36,984 bases of DNA, taken from the IMG/VR virus record IMGVR_UViG_3300010036_000002, positions 1 through 36,984 of that record, one strand, 5' to 3'. Shown here piece by piece: positions 1 through 3,985 of this stretch. The position numbers and the translations under genes were made by a program. This stretch comes from a virus. Under the pieces are notes generated by a model. That model worked only from the letters and a program-made list of their open reading frames with translations, ran no database searches and had not been told where the DNA came from. The number at the start of each line of letters is the position of its first letter. Positions within the stretch are counted from its first letter, which is position 1.

Positions 1-267
1 CTGGTTCTGCTCAACATCTTCCTGATCTTCTGCTGCTGCTAGAGTAGTAGCTGCATCACGCTCTGCCTGAATTGTAGTCTGTAGCTCTGCGATCTGCGCC
101 TGTAGTGGACCAGTTAGATCACCTACACGAGCGGCCACACCTGCTACTGCCTGCTTTAGATCTTCAACGCTTGCATTTAGATCTGCCAATTTATAATTCA
201 CCTCCCGAATTTCTCTCAAAATTCGGCGGTTAGAAACTGTACCAAATACGCTGTCTAGAAAAGACAA
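1..267 (-). CDS. Coiled-coil protein, 3' part beyond window edge (partial)
   Basis: I do not recognise this protein by function. It reads open from a TTG start at 267 to the left edge, 89 codons, and continues outside the window. A strong ribosome site (AAGGAGG) lies about nine bases upstream of the TTG. The N-terminus reads MSFLDSVFGTVSNRRILREI. The rest is rich in Ala, Glu, Gln, Asp and Leu with heptad-like spacing (for example DLNASVEDLKQAVAGVAARV), so it is probably a long helix or coiled coil. It appears to have its own promoter at 291-319, separating it from the tRNA island upstream. It could be structural or a small accessory protein; the sequence does not decide. Confidence 0.7.
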   Translation of the reverse strand, partial: MSFLDSVFGTVSNRRILREIREVNYKLADLNASVEDLKQAVAGVAARVGDLTGPLQAQIAELQTTIQAERDAATTLAAAEDQEDVEQNQ

Positions 268-290
268 TGTCTCAAACCTCCTTCCATACA

Positions 291-319
291 AGGATAGCAT
301 GTCAGAAGCACTTTTTCAA
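291..319 (-). promoter_or_regulatory. Sigma-70-type promoter with extended -10
   Basis: Reading the minus strand, the -35 hexamer is TTGAAA (314-319), followed by a 17-base spacer ending in TGC, then the -10 hexamer TATCCT (291-296). The TGC just before the -10 fits an extended -10. It sits about 24 bases before the TTG start of the coiled-coil gene, with the ribosome site in between. This is a consensus match only; no transcript data are available. Confidence 0.6.
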
Positions 320-344
320 GGTTGCTTAGAGTATTTTTAGTAAG

Positions 345-430
345 CAGATGATGTAGGATTCGAACCTACGTGGGCAATTACTCCCTCTCGATTAGCAGTC
401 GAGTGCTTTAGGCCGCTCAGCCAATCACCT
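345..430 (-). tRNA. tRNA-Ser(GCU)
   Basis: A class II tRNA with a long variable arm. The 7-bp acceptor is AGGTGAT with ATCATCT (one G-U). The anticodon stem is CTCGA/TCGAG around loop CTGCTAA, giving anticodon GCU. The T-arm is GTAGG/CCTAC with a canonical TTCGAAT loop. The discriminator is G and CCA is not encoded. It is the last tRNA of the island in the direction of transcription, and it directly follows the stop codon of the membrane-protein gene at 431. Confidence 0.93.
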
Positions 431-655
431 TTAATCGCTATTATCTTCCGCCCGACTAGCTTGCCAAGCACTAAAATGTCCAACCATATTTGCATAGCAG
501 CTAATAAGCGCTATCCACAAGACGGACTCACTCCAGAATATCACTGTTGGTATGATTATCAAGAACCATACTACTGTTGCTACTAAATGAAACTTACGCC
601 AAGCAGCTGGATCTGCCGCTTTTGTCTTAATCCTACTGATAATTTTCATATGCAT
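431..655 (-). CDS. Small two-helix membrane protein
   Basis: A 74-residue protein. After a basic N-terminus (MHMKIISRIKTKAADPAAWRK) come two hydrophobic stretches, about residues 22-40 (HLVATVVWFLIIIPTVIFW) and 45-60 (WIALISCYANMVGHFS), then an acidic tail ending EDNSD. This predicts an inner-membrane protein with two spans. I see no motif that names a function; superinfection exclusion or a holin-like role are possible but unsupported. The start could be the ATG at 655 or the one at 650. No clear ribosome site precedes either. It lies inside the tRNA island, directly upstream of tRNA-Ser(GCU). Confidence 0.75.
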   Translation of the reverse strand: MHMKIISRIKTKAADPAAWRKFHLVATVVWFLIIIPTVIFWSESVLWIALISCYANMVGHFSAWQASRAEDNSD

Positions 656-872
656 ATATTAGCATAAAGTTGGCAACCCGATAGTAGTGCTTTTATTCTG
701 CTACCTTCCCCCGGATCCATGCGTGTTCCCTTTTGGACAGGGATGGGGATTTATAATTCAAGATTCAACTCGGGTCAAGATCGAACCTTTGCTCATTGTG
801 AGTGAGCCTTTATTTTATCTTTTTCCAGGCGGATATTTCTATCCTAGCTAAATACTCCTGGTATTTAGTTTG
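656..872 (-). other. Gene-free stretch with several hairpins
   Basis: No ORF or complete tRNA found. On the minus strand, directly after tRNA-Asp, come a perfect 8-bp hairpin CTAAATAC/GTATTTAG (loop CAGGA), then GGATA/TATCC (loop GAAA), then GCTCA/TGAGC around the seven-base loop CTCACAA, which looks like an anticodon arm (CAC, Val). Further on is TCCCT/AGGGA with loop GTCCAAA. I could not build matching acceptor and T-arms around these, so the stretch may hold decayed or non-standard tRNAs or another structured RNA. Confidence 0.45.
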
Positions 873-946
873 CGATCCTTACCGGACTCGAACCGGCGAC
901 ATTTCGCTCGACAGGCGAACGCTCTAACCAACTGAGCTAAAGGACC
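873..946 (-). tRNA. tRNA-Asp(GUC)
   Basis: A fully canonical cloverleaf of 74 bases. Acceptor GGTCCTT pairs with AAGGATC (one G-U). The D-arm is GCTC/GAGC with loop AGTTGGTTA. The anticodon stem TTCGC/GCGAA carries loop CTGTCGA, anticodon GUC. The T-arm is GCCGG/CCGGT with loop TTCGAGT. The discriminator is G, as expected for Asp, and CCA is not encoded. It serves as a good internal comparison for the unusual tRNAs beside it. Confidence 0.95.
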
Positions 947-966
947 TAGCCATCTAATATAAAACG

Positions 967-1038
967 TGCCACCTCTTGGTAACGCTCCAAGACTTCGAGG
1001 GCTTCAACCCCGCGTGCCTCTATTAACACTTAAGTGGC
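967..1038 (-). tRNA. tRNA-Phe(GAA) with non-canonical D and T loops
   Basis: A 72-base cloverleaf with every stem intact. Acceptor GCCACTT/AGGTGGC, D-stem GTGT/GCAC, anticodon stem CGGGG/CCTCG with loop TTGAAGC (anticodon GAA), four-base variable loop, T-stem CTTGG/CCAAG, discriminator A. The loops are abnormal: the D-loop is TAATAGAG with no GG pair, and the T-loop is AGCGTTA instead of the TTCRANY pattern. Position 8 is A rather than T. The same odd loops occur in tRNA-His and tRNA-Ile of this island. Standard tRNA finders may miss it. The compensated stems argue against simple decay. Confidence 0.85.
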
Positions 1039-1069
1039 CTGTATTAAATTGGAGTGTGCATTGGAAGTT

Positions 1070-1519
1070 TTAAGATTTTCCGTTAAGAACCCTATTGACA
1101 TGCTCTCTTCTGCAACCTACCTTATCAGCGATGGCTTGTTGTGTCAACCCCGAATGTCTCAATTCCCTAATCTTTTGCTTTTTAATTTCTTGACTAGACT
1201 GGTATTTAATCCTTGCCTCTTCAGCCCGACTTTGGCGTCTTTTGCCCAGCCAAGGGTATATTTCGTTTAAAAAAGCAATTGATTTTTTTGAATCAGAAAT
1301 ATACCAAGACCATGATTGTTTATGGTGGTCTGCCTGCTTGACGCATATTATTATTTGCCCACCATATTCTTTTTTCATTTTTTCTAAAACATCCAAATCG
1401 GTCATTTGAATGCATACTTTAATTGAGACGGAAGAATTACTAATGTTTATTGTGCCTTCTCCATCAAAAAGTCCTCCAGCCCAAGCATTTGTGATATCTC
1501 TATGTGTGTAATGATACAA
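1070..1519 (-). CDS. LAGLIDADG homing endonuclease with C-terminal HTH
   Basis: A 149-residue protein with one LAGLIDADG-type motif at about residues 12-24 (AWAGGLFDGEGTINI). A single motif predicts a homodimeric homing endonuclease that cuts a long, near-palindromic site. A C-terminal segment from about residue 115 (IRELRHSGLTQQAIADKVGC) looks like a helix-turn-helix, probably for DNA binding. The only in-frame start is the TTG at 1519: a TGA stop lies just upstream, no other start codon precedes the motif, and no good ribosome site is visible. It is free-standing rather than inside an intron, between tRNA-His and tRNA-Phe, which fits a selfish gene living among tRNAs. Confidence 0.88.
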   Translation of the reverse strand: MYHYTHRDITNAWAGGLFDGEGTINISNSSVSIKVCIQMTDLDVLEKMKKEYGGQIIICVKQADHHKQSWSWYISDSKKSIAFLNEIYPWLGKRRQSRAEEARIKYQSSQEIKKQKIRELRHSGLTQQAIADKVGCRREHVNRVLNGKS

Positions 1520-1534
1520 TCATATCACACTTGG

Positions 1535-1605
1535 AGGGAATGGTCGGTTACGCTCCGACTACACAGAAGTCACAGTTCTGTATGTTACTATTACACCACA
1601 AACCC
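1535..1605 (-). tRNA. tRNA-His(GUG) with non-canonical D and T loops
   Basis: A 71-base cloverleaf. D-stem GTGT/ACAT with loop AATAGTA (no GG), anticodon stem CAGAA/TTCTG with loop CTGTGAC (anticodon GUG), T-stem GTCGG/CCGAC with loop AGCGTAA. Acceptor GGGTTTG/CATTCCC has two central T-T mismatches, so this is the weakest helix. The discriminator is T, and the base before position 1 is C, so the G(-1) of tRNA-His would have to be added after transcription. The D and T loops match those of the Phe and Ile genes. Two bases separate it from tRNA-Tyr. Confidence 0.75.
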
Positions 1606-1607
1606 GG

Positions 1608-1678
1608 TGCCGCCGGGGAGATTTGAACTCCCAGAGTAGACTTTTACAGAGTCGCTCCCACATCCTACGGTCGTCGGC
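1608..1678 (-). tRNA. tRNA-Tyr(GUA), short variable loop, weak D-arm
   Basis: A 71-base candidate. Anticodon arm CGACT/AGTCT (outer pair C-T mismatched) with loop CTGTAAA gives anticodon GUA. The T-arm GGGAG/CTCCC with loop TTCAAAT is canonical. Acceptor GCCGACG/CGGCGGC has one A-G mismatch, and the discriminator is A. The D-arm region is poor, with only CC/GG pairing around GTAGGATGT. A bacterial tRNA-Tyr normally has a long variable arm, while this one has about five bases. It may be functional but unusual, or partly decayed. Confidence 0.65.
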
Positions 1679-1689
1679 TTATTAAATTG

Positions 1690-1763
1690 GGCCCAATCTC
1701 GGACTTGAACCGAGAACTTTTCCCTTACAAGGGGAATACTCTAGCCATTTGAGTTAATCGGGC
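1690..1763 (-). tRNA. tRNA-Thr(UGU)
   Basis: A canonical 74-base cloverleaf. Acceptor GCCCGAT/ATTGGGC (one G-U), D-arm ACTC/GAGT with loop AAATGGCTA, anticodon stem TTCCC/GGGAA with loop CTTGTAA (anticodon UGU), T-arm CTCGG/CCGAG with loop TTCAAGT. The discriminator is C, which is unusual for Thr, and CCA is not encoded. An ORF that overlaps this gene on the same strand is a shadow and is not annotated. Confidence 0.93.
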
Positions 1764-1884
1764 CTGGTGCATGCGCCATCCTAATTTTGGGAACCATGTA
1801 AATGTCGGATATTTCATGGAGTAGGACTTGCTTCTTATAAAGCCACAACCGACGCAACTTTATAACTCTGCCTTGCACCTGACA
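1764..1884 (-). ncRNA. Candidate structured RNA between tRNA-Ser and tRNA-Thr
   Basis: About 120 bases without an ORF or tRNA, but with a consistent nested fold. An outer 6-bp helix pairs 1766-1771 with 1874-1879 (GGTGCA/TGCACC). Inside it is a perfect 8-bp hairpin, 1835-1842 with 1858-1865 (TTATAAAG/CTTTATAA, 15-base loop). Next to that, a 5-bp helix pairs 1779-1783 with 1822-1826 (TCCTA/TAGGA) and encloses a 9-bp hairpin with one bulge (1794-1803 with 1811-1819, loop ATCCGAC on the coding strand). The pairings come from reading the bases by eye; stability was not computed. The function is unknown. Confidence 0.45.
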
Positions 1885-1969
1885 TGGCGGAGGGTGAAGG
1901 TATTGATCCCTTAGGATTGCTCCTAGCATGGCGTTCAAAACCACTTTGCAGACTTCTGCGCCACCCTCC
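1885..1969 (-). tRNA. tRNA-Ser(UGA), CCA encoded
   Basis: A class II tRNA. Perfect acceptor GGAGGGT/ACCCTCC, anticodon stem GTGGT/GCCAT with loop TTTGAAC (anticodon UGA), long variable hairpin TAGGA/TCCTA, T-stem AAGGG/CCTTC with the outer pair mismatched. Discriminator G is followed by an encoded CCA (1885-1887). The T-loop is ATCAATA, with A at position 54 instead of T. The D-loop is short and lacks GG. The same T-loop is found in tRNA-Glu(CUC). It starts one base after the stop codon of the HNH gene. Confidence 0.85.
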
Positions 1970-1970
1970 A

Positions 1971-2408
1971 TTATTTAGATCTAAATTTAATCCATTGATC
2001 TAATGTTTTTATATTGTTATTTCTTTTTATTGCTCTGGCAATGTGATGACAGTACGAACATCCCTTCGTCCCATTTTTATTAAAGTAAAATCCTACCAAC
2101 TCTAACGGATGATTTTTAACGCATTTACCGTTCACATCATACGTAAGCAACTCTTGCACTTCTTTAGCAGATTTAATCTTATGACATTCACTGCATAAAA
2201 TTTGACACTTAGCTATTTCTTCTTCTCGTCTAGCTTTAGACCACGACCAAATTCTATGCTCAGTCTTTGCTATTCGATCCACATGGTCTAACTCAAGATC
2301 TTCTTTTGAACTACACCGCACACAGCTTTTATCAAAAAAGAAATCTTCTCTACGTTTCCGTATCCATTCTTTTTGATATTCCTTTTTTCTTTCTCCATAC
2401 AGCGGCAT
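1971..2408 (-). CDS. HNH endonuclease
   Basis: A 145-residue HNH nuclease, probably a homing endonuclease. The core is CVRCSSKEDLELDHVDRI, with zinc-binding cysteine pair and catalytic His in LDHVD, followed by CQILCSECHKIKS. A second cysteine/histidine group, CSYCHH, lies near the C-terminus and may bind another zinc. I chose the ATG at 2408 (MPLYGERKKEYQ) because AGGA lies seven bases upstream. Longer readings would run through tRNA-Asn. The stop codon ends one base before tRNA-Ser(UGA), and the start is 18 bases after tRNA-Asn, so the gene is wedged exactly between two tRNAs. Confidence 0.85.
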   Translation of the reverse strand: MPLYGERKKEYQKEWIRKRREDFFFDKSCVRCSSKEDLELDHVDRIAKTEHRIWSWSKARREEEIAKCQILCSECHKIKSAKEVQELLTYDVNGKCVKNHPLELVGFYFNKNGTKGCSYCHHIARAIKRNNNIKTLDQWIKFRSK

Positions 2409-2425
2409 TACTATCCTTTGGTAAG

Positions 2426-2501
2426 CACTGGTAGCTGGAATCGAACCAACGGGGTAGCAATTTAACAGATTGCCGTTACTGCCAACAGTAACCCTACCAG
2501 T
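2426..2501 (-). tRNA. tRNA-Asn(GUU)
   Basis: A 76-base cloverleaf. Acceptor ACTGGTA/TACCAGT, D-stem GTTA/TAAC with loop CTGTTGGCAG (three further bases could pair), anticodon stem GCAAT/ATTGC with loop CTGTTAA (anticodon GUU), T-arm GTTGG/CCAGC with loop TTCGATT. The discriminator is G, as expected for Asn. Positions 8-9 are GG rather than the usual T8. CCA is not encoded. Confidence 0.92.
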
Positions 2502-2547
2502 AGAAACCCATAACACAAGGAAATGGGCCTTAAACTTAAAGCTAACA

Positions 2548-2611
2548 GGGATCATGTAGAGTAATTTCAACTCTACCGATATGTTAGAGACCGGTATAGT
2601 TTCTCCATCCC
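2548..2611 (-). ncRNA. tRNA-sized structured element with CUA loop
   Basis: Sixty-four bases bounded by GGGAT (2607-2611) and ATCCC (2548-2552) on the coding strand. Inside are two strong hairpins: TACCGGT/ATCGGTA around CTCTAACAT, and GTAGAGT/ACTCTAC around TGAAATT. The two share three bases, so not all pairs can form together. The first loop contains CTCTAAC, which looks like the anticodon loops of neighbouring tRNAs and would read UAG. There is no D-arm and no recognisable T-loop, so I call it tRNA-like only. It could equally be a decayed tRNA or a different RNA. Confidence 0.3.
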
Positions 2612-2639
2612 GGCCGCAAATTCAGCAACAAGCGCCAAC

Positions 2640-2775
2640 TTGCTAAGAAACGCTGTGTGAGCCTATATACGGGCTAGCTAGCTCACTCGTTAACTTCCTT
2701 GGCGGGAAGTCCCGTAACATTTAAGCGATGCATATCGCTACCAGTGGAGCGTCTTTCAGTCCCTTACTGGTAAAA
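2640..2775 (-). ncRNA. Candidate pseudoknotted RNA element
   Basis: No ORF. Helices seen by eye: 2657-2662 with 2681-2686 (GTGAGC/GCTCAC), 2669-2673 with 2711-2715 (ACGGG/CCCGT), 2693-2698 with 2705-2710 (ACTTCC/GGAAGT), 2725-2729 with 2734-2738 (GCGAT/ATCGC) and 2741-2745 with 2766-2770 (CCAGT/ACTGG). The second helix starts inside the loop of the first and closes beyond it, which is a pseudoknot topology. It lies just after the stop codon of the 53-residue gene and before tRNA-Asn. The function is unknown. Together with 2548-2611 this covers most of the gap 2502-2785. Confidence 0.4.
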
Positions 2776-2785
2776 CCATCCTACA

Positions 2786-2947
2786 TCAGAGCTCTATGCT
2801 TGTCAAGAAGATTCTTTCCTGCATATGCTCGTAACAGAGCATCTCATAGATTGGAATACCTTCACTAGTAATTCCTTCTAGATCATCTTCTGTTGCCAGC
2901 TCATGACAATCTTCTTCTACGCAGTATGCTTCAGCAAAATCTGACAT
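2786..2947 (-). CDS. Small acidic Cys/His protein, 53 residues
   Basis: A 53-residue protein starting MSDFAEAYCVEEDCHELATE. Its ATG overlaps the stop of the upstream gene (TAATG), with AAAGGA as ribosome site, so the two are translationally coupled. It carries CVEEDCH near the N-terminus and CYEHMQ near residue 38, a C-x4-C-H plus C-x2-H pattern that could bind one zinc. The rest is acidic. I do not recognise a family, and the function is unknown. Confidence 0.75.
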   Translation of the reverse strand: MSDFAEAYCVEEDCHELATEDDLEGITSEGIPIYEMLCYEHMQERIFLTSIEL

Positions 2948-3240
2948 TATGCATCCTTTCCGAGAGCATTATCTCTTGCCCGGCGGAGAACAACAATTAG
3001 ATCGTTAATCTGACCTCTATCTAAAAAATCAACCCAAACGCTGTCATACCCAATACCTTCTTCAACCGCACCTATTTCATTACCCTTGTAATCAAAGAAT
3101 TTTGCATAGGCGATTTCATCGTCTTGTTTTGGATCAAACTTAATACCTACTTGAACCTGTCCATCTTTAACCCACTGAACGGCTACAAGATTCTGCGTAT
3201 TTCTATTTCCATAAATAATTTCTTTAGGCATAAACGCCAC
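2947..3240 (-). CDS. Conserved-looking small hypothetical protein
   Basis: A 97-residue protein, MAFMPKEIIYGNRNTQNLVA onward. It looks like a small beta-rich fold (VQWVKDGQVQVGIKF) followed by a C-terminal helix (RGQINDLIVVLRRARDNALG). This C-terminal RDQIN..LRRARD pattern is one I associate with small early proteins of actinobacterial phages, but no activity is known to me. GGAG lies just before the ATG at 3240. It is coupled to the downstream 53-residue gene by a TAATG overlap. Confidence 0.75.
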   Translation of the reverse strand: MAFMPKEIIYGNRNTQNLVAVQWVKDGQVQVGIKFDPKQDDEIAYAKFFDYKGNEIGAVEEGIGYDSVWVDFLDRGQINDLIVVLRRARDNALGKDA

Positions 3241-3302
3241 TACTCCATCTCGGATAGTTTATCGACTACTCAGTCGTACTGCTTACCTATAAAAGGTAGT
3301 CT

Positions 3303-3530
3303 TTAAATTCTGAAGGGATTATTGTTTTTAGCCTCTTCGGGATCAACTTCGTACCAGTCATCCAATGCATATCCTGGATATCTATCACCAATAAGCTCGC
3401 CAAAAAACTCATCAGCATCGTCTTCTATAGCCTCATTGATATCAGCTTCATTCTCATCACCAACAATAAGGAACTCTACATATCTTTTAGTTGATTCTGG
3501 AACAAGTTCAAATCTATATGCTTTAGCCAT
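3303..3530 (-). CDS. Small acidic hypothetical protein
   Basis: A 75-residue, strongly acidic protein (MAKAYRFELVPESTKRYVEF, then a run rich in Asp and Glu). AAAGGAT lies five bases before the ATG, which supports the start. The central part (DENEADINEAIEDDADEFFG) is probably helical. The acidity could point to DNA mimicry or a binding partner, but nothing in the sequence shows this. It begins just after tRNA-Ile(UAU) in transcription order. Confidence 0.75.
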   Translation of the reverse strand: MAKAYRFELVPESTKRYVEFLIVGDENEADINEAIEDDADEFFGELIGDRYPGYALDDWYEVDPEEAKNNNPFRI

Positions 3531-3555
3531 TTTTATCCTTTCAATGATTTTGAAG

Positions 3556-3629
3556 TACCCCGTGCAGGTAATGCTCCTGCTGTCTCCAACTTATAAGGGT
3601 GGCGCATGTACTATTTATGCTCCCGGGGC
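3556..3629 (-). tRNA. tRNA-Ile(UAU) with non-canonical D and T loops
   Basis: A 74-base cloverleaf. Acceptor GCCCCGG/ACGGGGT (innermost pair G-A), perfect D-stem GCAT/ATGC with loop AAATAGTAC, anticodon stem CCACC/GTTGG (one C-T mismatch) with loop CTTATAA (anticodon UAU), perfect T-stem GCAGG/CCTGC with loop AGCATTA, discriminator A. The D-loop has no GG and the T-loop has no TTC, exactly as in the Phe and His genes. It follows tRNA-Met with almost no gap. Confidence 0.8.
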
Positions 3630-3630
3630 T

Positions 3631-3703
3631 TGGGGGCGGAGCCGGGATCGAACCGGATCGCATGGGAATGAACCATGTATTCTTCCATTTAAACTACTCC
3701 GCA
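3631..3703 (-). tRNA. tRNA with CAU anticodon (Met or Ile2), CCA encoded
   Basis: Anticodon stem CATGG/CCATG with loop TTCATTC gives CAU. The T-loop is canonical TTCGATC, but the T-stem has only four sure pairs (CCGG/CCGG). D-stem GTTT/GAAT uses two wobble pairs. Acceptor TGCGGAG/CTCCGCC has a mismatch at the first pair. The discriminator is C, followed by an encoded CCA at 3631-3633. A CAU anticodon may be elongator Met or a lysidine-modified Ile tRNA, which the sequence alone does not settle. Confidence 0.8.
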
Positions 3704-3705
3704 AG

Positions 3706-3773
3706 CGCCAGTGTCAGTAATCGAAACCGATTCAAGGACTTTGGAGATCCTATTGCTACCCTAGCTCACTGAC
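3706..3773 (-). tRNA. tRNA-Trp(CCA) with reduced D-arm
   Basis: Sixty-eight bases. Acceptor GTCAGTG/CACTGGC, anticodon stem AGGAT/GTCCT with loop CTCCAAA (anticodon CCA), T-stem TCGGT/ACTGA with canonical loop TTCGATT, discriminator G as expected for Trp. The D-region is only about 13 bases. It can form GCTA/TAGC with a three-base GGG loop, or almost no D-stem, and so is clearly shorter than normal. All other helices are intact. Confidence 0.78.
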
Positions 3774-3913
3774 TTATGTTCCCCGGCGGCAGGAACTATT
3801 ACGCCCGAAACCTTCTAGATGATTTTAAGAAGGCTGAATAAATCAACTAAGGAGAGTGCAATCCCCCTGCTCAAGCTGCCACTTGAGCTCGTGCGGTTCT
3901 TCGACGAAACGCG
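3774..3913 (-). other. Gene-free stretch with tRNA-like arms
   Basis: No ORF. On the coding strand, GCTC/GAGC with a GG-containing loop is followed by GGGGG/TCTCC around the loop ATTGCAC, which looks like a D-arm plus an anticodon arm for Ala(UGC). I cannot find a matching acceptor or a convincing T-arm. Downstream are the hairpins CCTTCT/AGAAGG (11-base loop) and GTTCC/GGAAC. Possible readings are a decayed tRNA-Ala or a non-standard RNA. Confidence 0.4.
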
Positions 3914-3985
3914 TACTGCGGACGGGAATCGGACCCGCGCGGCCAGGAGTGAAAATCCTGATTGCAAACCAGCATGCACCGCAGC
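3914..3985 (-). tRNA. tRNA-Glu(UUC)
   Basis: Seventy-two bases. Acceptor GCTGCGG/CCGCAGT, anticodon stem CAGGA/TCCTG with loop TTTTCAC (anticodon UUC), T-stem GCGGG/CCCGT with loop TCCGATT, where the usual second T is C. The D-loop keeps GG. The discriminator is A. Its first base directly follows the last base of the HNH stop codon, so 5' maturation would cut exactly at the end of that gene. Confidence 0.88.

Noticed and set aside
656-872. tRNA-Val(CAC)
   Set aside because: Only the anticodon arm fits. No paired acceptor and no T-arm at the right distance could be found, so it is left as a hairpin region.
967-1038. Calling tRNA-Phe, tRNA-His and tRNA-Ile pseudogenes
   Set aside because: Their stems are intact or nearly so, and the same two loop motifs recur in all three, which decay would not produce.
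1741-1971. 76-codon ORF on the minus strand
   Set aside because: It runs through tRNA-Ser(UGA), the structured gap and into tRNA-Thr, starts inside the tRNA acceptor region and has no protein-like pattern; it is a shadow of RNA genes.
2409-2570. N-terminal extension of the HNH protein
   Set aside because: The extra residues would be encoded through tRNA-Asn; the ATG at 2408 has its own ribosome site and begins right after the tRNA.
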